A DNA stretch of 64,000 nucleotides from Lysobacterales bacterium (GCA_026005055.1 BPKI01000001.1:1540566-1604565); one strand, 5' to 3'. Positions 42,653 through 49,977 are shown, counted from the stretch's first letter. The notes: generated by a model from the sequence alone, not told the origin. Numbers and translations: made by a program.

Positions 42653-42957
42653 CGTGGTTTGACCAGGATCTCGTAGATGCGGTCGAGCTTGGCGGAAATC
42701 GCGGTCATGTCGCGGATGTGATCGTCGCGCCGAACGTAGTGCACCGGCAGTTCCAGTGTGAGGCGGCGTAGCTCTTGGTCGAGTCTCGCCAACTCAGCGG
42801 CCAGCTGGTCAAGCCTCCCGAGCTTGCGGTCGATGTCAGAAAGCAGCTTTGCTGCGGCATAGCGCAGCAACACGAAGCTGCCGCCAAGTAGCGCCGCCAT
42901 CACGAGAGCGAAAGGGTAGAGCGCCGGCAGCCAGGCGGCGAACAGATCACCTTCCAT
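42649..42957 (-). CDS. Small membrane-anchored prophage protein (DUF2730-like)
   Basis: The 102-residue protein has one N-terminal membrane segment (LYPFALVMAALLGGSFVLLRY) followed by a coiled coil (KLGRLDQLAAELARLDQELRRLTLEL) and the motif YVRRDDHIRDMTAISAKLDRIYEIL. This matches the DUF2730 family, which follows the lysis genes in Mu-like phages. It begins inside the 3' end of the Rz gene (11-bp overlap). Confidence 0.75.
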   Translation of the reverse strand: MEGDLFAAWLPALYPFALVMAALLGGSFVLLRYAAAKLLSDIDRKLGRLDQLAAELARLDQELRRLTLELPVHYVRRDDHIRDMTAISAKLDRIYEILVKPR

Positions 42958-43504
42958 GGACCGTCTCCGTCCACTGACGTAGGGCATCGATCCGCGCGCG
43001 ACAGCGCTCGTAGGCGGTCATGGCTTCAGCGGCCCAGATGGCCGCGGCTCGCTCGCTGGTTGCTCTGGCTGGCTCTCTTCGATGACCAGGTCCGCCGGCA
43101 GCGGCGGCAACGGTGGCATCGGCTCGAGCAACGCCGGCGGCGGCGTTGGGCACGGTGGTGGACGCACCAGGGCCGTCGAGCAGCCGGCGAACAGGGTCAG
43201 AGAAGCAAGCGCGAGTGGCGGAAGCACGCCTTGCCAGGGCTGCGCGTAGATCGTTTTCGCGTTCACGAAGTTGAGCCTCCAAGCTGTGGATGGCCTCGGC
43301 CGCGGCTCGCTCGGCGGCTTGCGCGCGGGCCAGCGCCGCCGCGGCTTCGCTGGCCCGTTCGCGCTCGCGGTTGGCGGTCTCGGCTTCACATCGACGAAGC
43401 GCTGCCTCCCCCGTCGATTGACCCAGCCGGTAACCGGCCCATCCGGCGTAGGCGATGGCGGTCGTGAGCAAGATCGTCGCGACCAGCGAGGAGCGGGCGG
43501 CCAT
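42947..43504 (-). CDS. Rz-like inner-membrane spanin
   Basis: The 185-residue protein has an N-terminal membrane segment (SSLVATILLTTAIAYAGWAGYRLG) and a long Ala/Glu/Arg coiled coil in the periplasm, as expected of an i-spanin that links the inner and outer membranes at lysis. It follows the endolysin gene by 11 bp. A lipoprotein gene (Rz1 type) is nested within it in another frame. Confidence 0.8.
   Translation of the reverse strand: MAARSSLVATILLTTAIAYAGWAGYRLGQSTGEAALRRCEAETANRERERASEAAAALARAQAAERAAAEAIHSLEAQLRERENDLRAALARRASATRACFSDPVRRLLDGPGASTTVPNAAAGVARADATVAAAAGGPGHRREPARATSERAAAIWAAEAMTAYERCRARIDALRQWTETVHGR
43018..43266 (-). CDS. Rz1-like outer-membrane lipoprotein spanin, nested in Rz
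   Basis: The 82-residue product starts at a GTG preceded by GGAGG with 9-bp spacing. A signal sequence (GVLPPLALASLTLFAGC) ends in the lipobox LFAGC, and the mature part is proline-rich (RPPPCPTPPPALLEPMPPLP), as in lambda Rz1. It lies entirely inside the Rz gene in a different frame, the classical Rz/Rz1 arrangement. It would be the o-spanin partner that fuses the membranes. Confidence 0.82.
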   Translation of the reverse strand: MNAKTIYAQPWQGVLPPLALASLTLFAGCSTALVRPPPCPTPPPALLEPMPPLPPLPADLVIEESQPEQPASEPRPSGPLKP

Positions 43505-43515
43505 GAAGAAAGGTG

Positions 43516-44013
43516 TCACGGCTTGCCTCCTTGACCGAGGCAGCGGCGGTATTCGGCCTCGCGCCGTTTTTTCAGGCCGGGCACGGAGCGGCCACCGGCG
43601 TAGTGCCAGCGGAGGATTTCTTCGCACGCGCCGGCGTAGTCTGGCGGGGACTTCCGGAGCAGCTTTGCGGCCGTCGACCGGCAAAAGGTGTGAGCGCCGA
43701 TGTTGTAAGCCAGGCTCACGAAAGCGTCCCATTCATGGGCGAACAACGGCACATCGGCCAGGCACCGACGAAGGGTGCGCTGCACGTCATCGAGGTGGGC
43801 ATCCATGGCCTTGAGAGCGCTCACCGGGTCGATCCGGTCGCCCGGCTGTACGGGACGGCCGTCGATGATCGTGGTGCCGTAGCCGATGGTGTAAATTCCG
43901 CGGCCGTCGTCGTAGGCTTGGCTGCGATAGCCCTCATGAAGCATGATCGCGATCAGCCCAGCAGCGGATAACGCAAGAAAAGCGGGCAGCATTCGACCTG
44001 GACGGACCTCCAT
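43516..44013 (-). CDS. Phage lysozyme (GH24 endolysin) with N-terminal SAR-type segment
   Basis: The 165-residue muramidase has the catalytic triad region LHEGYRSQAYDDGRGIYTIGYGTT (Glu, Asp, Thr) of T4-type lysozymes, and FVSLAYNIG further on. The N-terminus (LPAFLALSAAGLIAIM) is hydrophobic with many small residues, typical of a signal-anchor-release endolysin exported by the host Sec system. This would explain the absence of a separate obvious holin. Starts at 44013 or 43992 are both possible. Confidence 0.9.
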   Translation of the reverse strand: MEVRPGRMLPAFLALSAAGLIAIMLHEGYRSQAYDDGRGIYTIGYGTTIIDGRPVQPGDRIDPVSALKAMDAHLDDVQRTLRRCLADVPLFAHEWDAFVSLAYNIGAHTFCRSTAAKLLRKSPPDYAGACEEILRWHYAGGRSVPGLKKRREAEYRRCLGQGGKP

Positions 44014-44045
44014 CCTCCGATACTCACCGTTTGAGCGAGAAATAC

Positions 44046-44399
44046 TCAGCCTGACGGCTGTCTTTTCGTGAGGGAGGCCAGACGATAGACCTGGCGGATA
44101 TGAAGGCCGAGGCGTTCAGCGATCTCGCGAGCGGACAGTCCGGCCCGACGCAGGTCGGAAACCTCCCTGACCAGCCTGATCCGTCGCTCGTTGGTCCCTT
44201 GCGGAATGATGATCTGCATTCCGGGGGCGATGGCGCATAGCACACGCATCGTCTCCAGCCCCGCCACTTGCGCGATTGGATGATTGGGGCGAGGGGTTCT
44301 TGGCACGTACAGAGGAAATCCCCCCCATTTCGCGATGAGCTGCTGGATGTTCTGCTCGGAGACGCCGTGCTCGCGCAGTTGCTCGACGAACTTACTCAT
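44046..44399 (-). CDS. Mor-like transcription activator
   Basis: The 117-residue protein resembles the Mor/C activators of Mu: a dimerisation half (MSKFVEQLREHGVSEQNIQQLIAKWGGFPLYVP) and a C-terminal helix-turn-helix (RRAGLSAREIAERLGLHIRQVYRLASL). In Mu, Mor turns on the middle promoter. Only one such gene is present, so it may drive lysis and structural genes directly. It overlaps gemA by 8 bp and sits 32 bp before the endolysin. Confidence 0.78.
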   Translation of the reverse strand: MSKFVEQLREHGVSEQNIQQLIAKWGGFPLYVPRTPRPNHPIAQVAGLETMRVLCAIAPGMQIIIPQGTNERRIRLVREVSDLRRAGLSAREIAERLGLHIRQVYRLASLTKRQPSG

Positions 44400-44814
44400 G
44401 TCGACGAACCCTTCGTTTCGCATACAACAGAGCGGCGAGCATGGCTCGCAGCTGCTCGGGGTCATGCCATTCGATCCGCGCCGGCGCGCGAGCGCCGAAC
44501 ATCTGACGGCTGATTCCCATCACGTAGGCCGGCCAAGGCACCCCAAGCTCTGTGGACTCGCGCTCCAGGCGCCATAGCAATCGCGCCCGATCGGGGTTCA
44601 CCCGCCGTCCTGCCAGCCGGCGGAGCTCGTCGAGGACGTGACCAAGCTGGGACGAATCCATCTCGGCGCAACTCACGATGCCGGTGACTCGCTGCTGCAG
44701 GGCGCGCCTGGTCTCGTCATCGAGGCCGAGGCGGCGGGCCTCGGCGTGGATGCCGGCGATCATTCGCGCTCGGCGCGAGCGCGCGCGTTGGCGGTCGTCG
44801 AGGCGCTTGGCCAT
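44392..44814 (-). CDS. gemA: GemA-like early regulatory protein (Mu gp16 family)
   Basis: The 140-residue protein matches the GemA/gp16 family in RRARMIAGIHAEARRLGLDDETRRALQQRVTG and in the C-terminal LLWRLERESTELGVPWPAYVMGISRQMFG. In Mu, GemA alters host gene expression and DNA topology. The ATG at 44814 was chosen over an upstream in-frame start because the family begins near this point. Confidence 0.85.
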   Translation of the reverse strand: MAKRLDDRQRARSRRARMIAGIHAEARRLGLDDETRRALQQRVTGIVSCAEMDSSQLGHVLDELRRLAGRRVNPDRARLLWRLERESTELGVPWPAYVMGISRQMFGARAPARIEWHDPEQLRAMLAALLYAKRRVRRHE

Positions 44815-45023
44815 GGCTTTTCCCCCCACTGATCCCACTGATCCTCGAGTACGGCAGCGAGCGCGACGGCCAGTCGGGCTCGTAAAACCGGGCCTTCCGG
44901 ATGGGCTTCCCAGGCTTCATCCGGCATGGCCAGAACGGCCGAGGCGGCCGAACACAGTCTCGTGATGCGAGCGGCGTCGTCACAATCGCCACGTCCGATT
45001 TCAACCTTTTGGATGACGTTCAT
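44760..45023 (-). CDS. Small early prophage protein, unknown
   Basis: The 87-residue protein (MNVIQKVEIGRGDCDDAARITRLCSAASAVLAMPDEAWEAHPEG...) follows GGAG with 8-bp spacing. It overlaps the upstream winged-helix gene by 23 bp and gemA by 55 bp, rather more than other junctions here, so its 3' extent needs care. No family was recognised. Confidence 0.55.
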   Translation of the reverse strand: MNVIQKVEIGRGDCDDAARITRLCSAASAVLAMPDEAWEAHPEGPVLRARLAVALAAVLEDQWDQWGEKPWPSASTTANARARAERE

Positions 45024-45231
45024 GCCCCATCTCCATCCAGTAGTACCACTTGTTGCCGACGCGCTGACATGCGATCGCCAATCCGTTTCGTCGCAGCTCC
45101 GAGACGACCGTGCTCACGGCGCAAACCCGAGCGGCGCTGGCAATCTGCAGCGTGGTTCTCGGCCTTCCATCGGCGAGCAAACGCGCGACCCGTCGCAATC
45201 GGGCACTTCGGTCCAAACGAGCGGCGTTCAT
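45001..45231 (-). CDS. Small winged-helix DNA-binding protein
   Basis: The 76-residue protein reads as a short wHTH: RLRRVARLLADGRPRTTLQIASAARVCAVSTVVSELRRNGLAIACQRVGNKWYYW, with the recognition helix around VCAVSTVVSELRRNG. Its start overlaps the stop of the Gam-like gene (ATGA). Early gene position suggests a regulatory role. Confidence 0.68.
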   Translation of the reverse strand: MNAARLDRSARLRRVARLLADGRPRTTLQIASAARVCAVSTVVSELRRNGLAIACQRVGNKWYYWMEMGHERHPKG

Positions 45232-45764
45232 GACTCGTCCCCATCGCGGATCAACGAAAAGACTTGCTCGAGGGCACGATCAAGCTCGGAAGAAAGATCC
45301 TTCACCACGACGACATCGCAATCGTCGGAAATCCGAATCCCAAGCCTTTTCAGGTCATAGGCGGTGAGGTCATAGACGGCTGGCTTGTGCACCGATTCTC
45401 GAACCCTGATGAGAAGCACGGCTTGTTCGGGGGGTAACAGTTTCCTGATCCTCTCGATCACTTTCGCTTCGTCGTCCCACTCCACTTTTCCTCTCTGCTT
45501 CTGCCAGCCGACCCGGATCCCGTGGATCGTCATCGTCTTCGTCCGCCAGATTTCCCGCGGCGAGCTCTCCACGGCCTCGCGAACACGAGACTCGGCTTCC
45601 GCCACAGCACGCAAGAGCTCTCGCAATGTCGGGAGGTGCTCGTTGCGTACTGCCTCGATGGCAGCGTTGGTGCGCGCGACCGCCTCGCGCAGCCGGTCAC
45701 GCGCCTGACGATAGGATTGCGCGGCTTTTTCGATGGTTTCGATGGATTCGATCGTCGTCGTCAT
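45228..45764 (-). CDS. Gam-like host-nuclease inhibitor (tentative)
   Basis: The 178-residue protein has a coiled-coil N-terminus (QSYRQARDRLREAVARTNAAIEAV) and a compact C-terminal domain (TKTMTIHGIRVGWQKQRGKVEW, LLIRVRESVHKPAVYDL). Mu Gam, which protects linear DNA ends from RecBCD, has the same layout and size (about 174 residues) and the same early position after the transposition genes. The match is by layout and partial sequence pattern, so the call is tentative. Confidence 0.55.
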   Translation of the reverse strand: MTTTIESIETIEKAAQSYRQARDRLREAVARTNAAIEAVRNEHLPTLRELLRAVAEAESRVREAVESSPREIWRTKTMTIHGIRVGWQKQRGKVEWDDEAKVIERIRKLLPPEQAVLLIRVRESVHKPAVYDLTAYDLKRLGIRISDDCDVVVVKDLSSELDRALEQVFSLIRDGDES

Positions 45765-45776
45765 GTTGGTTTCCTC

Positions 45777-45956
45777 TCATGGTGGAATAGGTCGTGCTTC
45801 GCGGATCGCCTTCAGAAGTCTCGATAAGGCCCATGCTGGACTGGAACCCTTGCTGAGCTCCTTCAGGACGATGGCTCTGGCGAGGCGCTCGTCGACGCCT
45901 CGTGCCCTCGCAAGCTCAAGGGCCGCTCGCAAAACGAAGAAGGCTTTGTCCGTCAT
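45777..45956 (-). CDS. 59-residue early prophage protein, unknown
   Basis: The frame begins with an ATG that overlaps the MuB stop (ATGA) and ends 12 bp before the Gam-like gene. The product is helical and basic: MTDKAFFVLRAALELARARG followed by LARAIVLKELSKGSSPAWALSRLLKAIREARPIPP. It fills what would otherwise be the only gap in the early operon. No homologue recognised. Confidence 0.65.
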   Translation of the reverse strand: MTDKAFFVLRAALELARARGVDERLARAIVLKELSKGSSPAWALSRLLKAIREARPIPP

Positions 45957-46906
45957 GCCGGGACTCCCGTCAGGTCGGCATGCGCCGAACGGAGGTGCGT
46001 GAGACGAAGTTCCTCTTGGCGCGAGGCGGCCATCATCCGCGCGAGCCGGATGACCTTCGTCACTTGCCTGAGCGCGCCGGCCTGCTGGCCGATCTGGCAG
46101 AGAAACTCGATTTCCGACCCATCATGGATGCCGTTGGCGTTCGCGAGGCGAGTCACGTCGTCCTTGGTGGCTCGGGGTAGGCGAAGCCGCCGGCCGATTC
46201 GAGAAAAAAGGCGATCGAGAAAAACCGAACGGGTTCCGGTCATCCTGGCATAGATCAAGTCGTTCCCCATCAGTGCCAGGCCGATGCCAGCTTGGTCGTG
46301 AACCCAGCGAATCGCATCGAGGGCAGCGACCGACAGATGCTGCGCCTCATCGATGATGAGAAGACCGCCGGTGCCGACCACCCGAGCCGCGATCTCGCGC
46401 TGCATCCTTGCCGCACCGGATGGCAGCTCTCGAAAGCCAAGTGCGAGACAGACCTCCTCCAAGGACGGGTTGACGCCGGCCATGGCCGGAGACATCGTCG
46501 CGATCCACACGCTCGAAAATCGCCTTGCATACTCCTTGGCGGCAGTGGTTTTGCCGGTTCCGGCACCGCCATAAACGACGACGATGTCGGCGGCGATTTG
46601 CGCATAGCCGAGCGCTGCGATGATCCTTTCTGCGGTCGGGGTCTCCACGAACGGCGGCATTTCAGGGAGACGAGGTGCTTCATGATGCTGTTTCAGGCGA
46701 GCCAGCCATCGCTCGAGCCGCTGAATGACCCTGGTCGGGTCGGCCGCGTAAGTTCCACTGAGAACCTGTGCAAGGCTCGATGTGGAAACCCCCGCTTCTC
46801 TGGCCACTTGCGATTGAGTCAGCCCTTGGCGGGCGATCTCTTCGCGGACACGGTGAATGACGTCTTCTCGTACCTCCGACGCCATTTCATTGATGACAGC
46901 GTTCAT
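45953..46906 (-). CDS. MuB-like transposition ATPase (target selector)
   Basis: The 317-residue AAA+ protein has Walker A in YGGAGTGKTTAAKEY and Walker B in GGLLIIDEAQHLS, with a sensor region at LALMGNDLIY. An N-terminal helix-turn-helix (GLTQSQVAREAGVSTSSLAQVLSG) precedes the ATPase, as in Mu B. MuB binds DNA, recruits MuA to target sites and gives target immunity. The ATG at 46906 follows GGAGGTCGCG and lies 22 bp after the MuA stop. Confidence 0.92.
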   Translation of the reverse strand: MNAVINEMASEVREDVIHRVREEIARQGLTQSQVAREAGVSTSSLAQVLSGTYAADPTRVIQRLERWLARLKQHHEAPRLPEMPPFVETPTAERIIAALGYAQIAADIVVVYGGAGTGKTTAAKEYARRFSSVWIATMSPAMAGVNPSLEEVCLALGFRELPSGAARMQREIAARVVGTGGLLIIDEAQHLSVAALDAIRWVHDQAGIGLALMGNDLIYARMTGTRSVFLDRLFSRIGRRLRLPRATKDDVTRLANANGIHDGSEIEFLCQIGQQAGALRQVTKVIRLARMMAASRQEELRLTHLRSAHADLTGVPA

Positions 46907-46928
46907 CGCGACCTCCGGCTGCAAACGA

Positions 46929-48791
46929 TTACGCGTCTTCGTAGGGAGTTCTCGGTTTCAGGGCGCGTAGGACCGCCCGATCGAGCGATGCGACGTACTC
47001 TCCGACGAACTCCTTGATCGGCTCCTGTTTTGCGATTTTTCCTGGAATCATGCGGATCACCTTCGGTCTTGGAATGGGAGACTGCTCGGGGTTGAAAATG
47101 AGCGCTTCGATGGCCTCGACACGGCGAGTCGCCTCGAGCTCCGCCCGAATGGCCCGCAGGCGCTGACGACGTGCCTGTTGCAGCCGACGGGCGGCCTCCA
47201 GGTCATCGAATCGAGCAACGATCCGTTGGGCCTCGCCCAAGTACGTGCCGTTGCTCTCGTAAACGGAGATCGGTTGATCGAGTCTTTCGGGATCGAAACG
47301 AACCACCACCCGCTTCCCGGCAAGTGGGGGAAGAAACTCGGCGAAGTAGGCATTTCCGAGAAGGCTGACGAACCCATCCTTTCTCACCCGAACGCCTTCC
47401 GCAGCCATCAGCCACATCCTTCTCTGCGTCGGAGAAGGCCGCCTCACTTCCTTGTACGCCTCCGCAAAGGTCTGCAAGAAACTGCGTCCTTTGGCCGTTT
47501 CGGTCCGTCGTCCAGGCTTTTCGTTGTAGTACTTGATCTCGGTTTCGACGAGGCGGCAGAAGTCAGCCCATTCCATGGCTCGTTCGCCGTAGTTCTCGGG
47601 TTTGGAGTGCGGCGCGTTGCCGGTGTAAGCGCCTCGAGCAAGAGGATGTTTCGCGATTCGGTCGCAAAACTCCCGGAATGCACGCTCGATGGGTTTCGAC
47701 TGCCCGTGGTAGGGTGTGGTCCAGTGGACCTCGACGCCAAGCTGGACAAAAAGTCCGATGGGGTCCTCTTCTCGTACTTGGAATCGATAACGATTCTTGA
47801 CCCCGCCGGTCAGTGCCTTGGCGGCGAACTCTCGGCCGTTGTCGATGTAAAGGTGCTCGGGTATGCCGAATCGTTCCAGCAGATCACCGAATGCGAGCCT
47901 GACGAGATGGCTGTTGATCGTTTCGCCGATCCGCCAGGAAAGGATCATGCCGCTGAACACGTCAGAAAAAGCGACGATCGCAGGCCGTCCGACTCGACCG
48001 TCCGGGAAAGTCACTCTCACATCGAAGACATGCCCGTCGGCATTGACGGCCTCGAGTGGTCGGAGATGCTCTCGTGTTCGTTTCTGAGACCCGAGCTTCC
48101 TGAGCAGAACCTCCCGCCCATCCCTGGCGAGGGAGATGACCTGCCACGGTATCAGTCGAATCATCCGTCTCACGGTCCAGTAACTCGGCACCGCCCATCC
48201 CTGTTGACGGGCTGCCCGGAGCAGCCTCTCGTAGCAACTTCGCAGTGTGGGTTTTTCCGGTCTTAGATAATCCGAGACGATGGCATCCCAAGCGTCCGGC
48301 GTGATTTCGGCCCTCGGCTTGTGGCCTCGGTAACTTGGAATCAAGGTCGGCAGATAATCGGGCGGTTCCACTTTTGCAACGCCTGCTCGGTTTGCGTTGC
48401 CATACCACCACTTCTTGATCGTGCTCACTGGAACGCCATGCTCCCGGGCCACGGCGTTCATCGCGATCGTGACCTTGAGGCCCGATTCAATTGCCCTCCT
48501 TAGGGCGAGAACAACAGGCAGTCGTCGTTTCGCGATTTCACGAAGGCGGTCAGAGACATTCTCATACGAGCTCCAAGACTCTGCGCTGATTCGCTTTGAC
48601 TGAGCCGCGCTCGTGATCACAGCGAGCTTAACCCTGACGTCTTCAGGGAGGGTTTCGATTGGATAAACCCTCTTTTTTCCTCCGCGAAATGGGACTTCGA
48701 GGTATGGCCACGACCTTGCTCTGCGCTGGACAGCGCGTTTTGAGATGCCGAGGGCGTCGGCGAGGGTTGAGGCGTCGACAGTGTTCGTCAT
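46929..48791 (-). CDS. MuA-like DDE transposase
   Basis: The 620-residue transposase integrates and replicates the phage. An N-terminal winged helix (ASTLADALGISKRAVQRRARSW...VPFRGGKKRVYP) and a second DNA-binding domain with HGVPVSTIKKWWYG precede the RNase H-like core. The DDE triad is in NADGHVFDVRV (D), YIDNGREF (D) and QSKPIERAFREF (E). A Mu-type beta-barrel follows (RMWLMAAEGVRVRKDGFVSL). The C-terminal tail would contact MuB. The ATG overlaps the preceding gene's stop (ATGA). Confidence 0.95.
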   Translation of the reverse strand: MTNTVDASTLADALGISKRAVQRRARSWPYLEVPFRGGKKRVYPIETLPEDVRVKLAVITSAAQSKRISAESWSSYENVSDRLREIAKRRLPVVLALRRAIESGLKVTIAMNAVAREHGVPVSTIKKWWYGNANRAGVAKVEPPDYLPTLIPSYRGHKPRAEITPDAWDAIVSDYLRPEKPTLRSCYERLLRAARQQGWAVPSYWTVRRMIRLIPWQVISLARDGREVLLRKLGSQKRTREHLRPLEAVNADGHVFDVRVTFPDGRVGRPAIVAFSDVFSGMILSWRIGETINSHLVRLAFGDLLERFGIPEHLYIDNGREFAAKALTGGVKNRYRFQVREEDPIGLFVQLGVEVHWTTPYHGQSKPIERAFREFCDRIAKHPLARGAYTGNAPHSKPENYGERAMEWADFCRLVETEIKYYNEKPGRRTETAKGRSFLQTFAEAYKEVRRPSPTQRRMWLMAAEGVRVRKDGFVSLLGNAYFAEFLPPLAGKRVVVRFDPERLDQPISVYESNGTYLGEAQRIVARFDDLEAARRLQQARRQRLRAIRAELEATRRVEAIEALIFNPEQSPIPRPKVIRMIPGKIAKQEPIKEFVGEYVASLDRAVLRALKPRTPYEDA

Positions 48792-48997
48792 TCGACTACC
48801 CCGTCTTTCAGACCGAGGAGGACCGCGACCTTGTGCGCGGCTCCTCGCCGCCCCTTCAGTCGTCCACGCAACACCTCGTACACCAAGCTCGGGTTGAGCC
48901 TTTGTGCTCGAGCCCACGCTCGAATGCTGATGCCACGCCGCTCGAAGTCCTCACGAACCTGCTGGCGAGTCTTGACCGTGTTCGACGATTGACCCAT
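48788..48997 (-). CDS. BcepMu gp16-like helix-turn-helix protein
   Basis: The 69-residue protein fits the small DNA-binding family first seen as BcepMu gp16: TRQQVREDFERRGISIRAWARAQRLNPSLVYEVLRGRLKGRRGAAHKVAVLLG. It is the first gene of the early operon. Position and size recall Ner of Mu, which shuts off early and repressor transcription. Its start lies about 24 bp beyond the expected start of transcription from the early promoter and lacks a clear ribosome site. Confidence 0.8.
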   Translation of the reverse strand: MGQSSNTVKTRQQVREDFERRGISIRAWARAQRLNPSLVYEVLRGRLKGRRGAAHKVAVLLGLKDGVVE

Positions 48998-49027
48998 CGT
49001 GTGTGGGCAAAAGTGCGCGTTCGTGGG

Positions 49028-49069
49028 AGTCTATGTTCGTCGATCGACTAAGTCAACTGTCGAGCGACA
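49028..49069 (-). promoter_or_regulatory. Predicted early promoter with palindromic operators
   Basis: On the minus strand, TTGACT (49,056-49,051) and TAGACT (49,033-49,028) are separated by 17 bp. The palindrome GTCGATCGAC (49,039-49,048) lies in the spacer, and TGTCGAGCGACA (49,058-49,069) abuts the -35 box. A protein bound at either would block transcription of the transposition genes. Confidence 0.7.
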
Positions 49070-49103
49070 GAGTCAGCGAGGGTGAAGAGATGTGCCGAGT
49101 CCT

Positions 49104-49212
49104 TGTCGCACTTGGAAGCGCGACGGAGCAGAGAAAGCGAAGGAAAATCAAATCTCTAGAAGTGCGACAGCCGGACCTGAGCGTGTCGCACTTCGGCGAC
49201 GAAAGTGCGACA
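49104..49212. promoter_or_regulatory. Four TGTCGCACTT operator copies upstream of the repressor
   Basis: TGTCGCACTT occurs at 49,104-49,113 and 49,184-49,193, and its reverse complement at 49,160-49,169 and 49,203-49,212. The last two copies form a perfect 10-bp inverted repeat with a 9-bp spacer, ending 5 bp before the repressor start codon. They share the TGTCG half-site with the palindrome beside the early promoter. Confidence 0.75.
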
Positions 49213-49217
49213 CGCTC

Positions 49218-49655
49218 GTGAGCATCGGGAAGCGGCTTCGGCAATGGCGAGAATACCTTGGGCTCACTCAGGCCCAGTTCGCCGCGCGCGCGGGTCTGTC
49301 GAAAGCGACTCTAGTCGGCTATGAGATAGGTCAGAGGAAGCCTGGGGCTGAAGCGCTAGCCTTGATCGCCCGGACTGGCGTCAACCTGACCTGGCTCCTG
49401 ACGGGCGAAGGCGAAATGAGTTCGATTGCCCACGGTTCTCAGGAAGAACAGAGAAAACAGGATCTTACGTCATTGATTCCCTCGAACCATCCCCGGCGTG
49501 AACGGTGGGCGAAGCTCATCGAGCTGGTTGAACAAGAACCTGACCCAGACCGTCGCGAAGCACTTTTGACTGACCTCATCTCACGCGCTCAGGAAGCGGC
49601 AGAACTGAACGAACTCCGCCGCGCTCTCCAGCAGCTCCTTAAGGCAAGGTGCTGA
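49218..49655 (+). CDS. Prophage repressor, XRE-type helix-turn-helix
   Basis: The 145-residue protein is the only prophage gene on the plus strand. The N-terminal domain is a clear Cro/cI helix-turn-helix (RLRQWREYLGLTQAQFAARAGLSKATLVGYEIGQRKPGAEAL), followed by VNLTWLLTGEGEM and a helical C-terminal region that likely mediates oligomerisation. No LexA-type Ser/Lys protease site is seen, so induction may not follow the RecA route. The GTG at 49218 has no evident ribosome site and lies immediately after the last operator copy, suggesting leaderless or autoregulated translation. Confidence 0.85.
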   Translation: MSIGKRLRQWREYLGLTQAQFAARAGLSKATLVGYEIGQRKPGAEALALIARTGVNLTWLLTGEGEMSSIAHGSQEEQRKQDLTSLIPSNHPRRERWAKLIELVEQEPDPDRREALLTDLISRAQEAAELNELRRALQQLLKARC

Positions 49656-49683
49656 CTCTTTCCCACTTTGCAATCGTCTTGAA

Positions 49684-49878
49684 CGCTTTGTAAACACCTT
49701 TGCAAGAGCGTTCCGCGTGTCCAAACCTTTTGCTCAAAAGCCGCCGCCAGTCCCCAGATCGAAGTCCCTGCGGAGCAAAAAATGGACACAAACTAAGTCG
49801 TCCAACCGGTTGTTTTCCCACCATTTCCCCCATCATCCCGCCACGTCGCGCAATGTCCAAACCTTCTGCTCTCGCACA
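49684..49878. repeat. Prophage left end with transposase sites L1-L3
   Basis: Reading inward from 49,878, the end TGTGCGAGAGCAGAAGG matches the right end. L1 is ATGTCCAAACCTTCTGC at 49,853-49,869. L2 is GTGTCCAAACCTTTTGC at 49,717-49,733, identical in inverted form to R1 and R2. A weaker copy, TTTGTAAACACCTTTGC, begins near 49,687. Phage Mu also has three spread sites at its left end. No gene is supported in 49,656-49,878. Confidence 0.82.
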
Positions 49879-49883
49879 GACGG
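49879..49883. repeat. 5-bp target site duplication (left-end copy)
   Basis: GACGG follows the last prophage base and matches 22,703-22,707. Confidence 0.92.
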
Positions 49884-49977
49884 CGAGGAGGGCGATGGCG
49901 AGTGCGAGCTTCGCCCGAATGCGATCGTCGACCCTATGCCTCGCCTTGGGATGTTCAACGAAACGATGCACGCTCAT
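49879..49977 (-). pseudogene. Secreted pectate lyase, 5' part with signal peptide
   Basis: The 33 codons from the ATG at 49977 encode a basic start and a hydrophobic core (AKLALAIALLAV). With the prophage removed and one GACGG kept, the next codons are FTSTLSANPPAFPGAEGFG of the lyase at 22,702, completing a normal signal peptide with cleavage near TLSA. In its present form the frame runs on into prophage left-end sequence and encodes nothing recognisable there. Confidence 0.9.

Larger units (their letters stand above)
22708..49878. mobile_element. Mu-like transposable prophage, 27,171 bp
   Basis: The element is bounded by near-identical inverted ends (TGTACGGGAGCAAAAGG at 22,708 and its counterpart TGTGCGAGAGCAGAAGG read inward from 49,878) and by a 5-bp GACGG duplication. 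It encodes MuA and MuB transposition proteins, a repressor, GemA, Mor-like and Gam-like early proteins, a lysis cassette, Mu-type head genes (DUF3486, TerL, DUF935 portal, MuF, gpG) and siphovirus-type tail genes. The early (left) end lies at 49.9 kb and the tail (right) end at 22.7 kb. All genes except the repressor are on the minus strand. Known Mu-like phages are mostly 35-40 kb, so this one is short, mainly at the tail-tip end. Confidence 0.95.

Noticed and set aside
46929..48917. MuA start further upstream at 48917
   Set aside because: The extra residues overlap the gp16-like gene in another frame and are Arg/Gly-rich. The ATG at 48791 gives the normal N-terminal domain and an ATGA junction.
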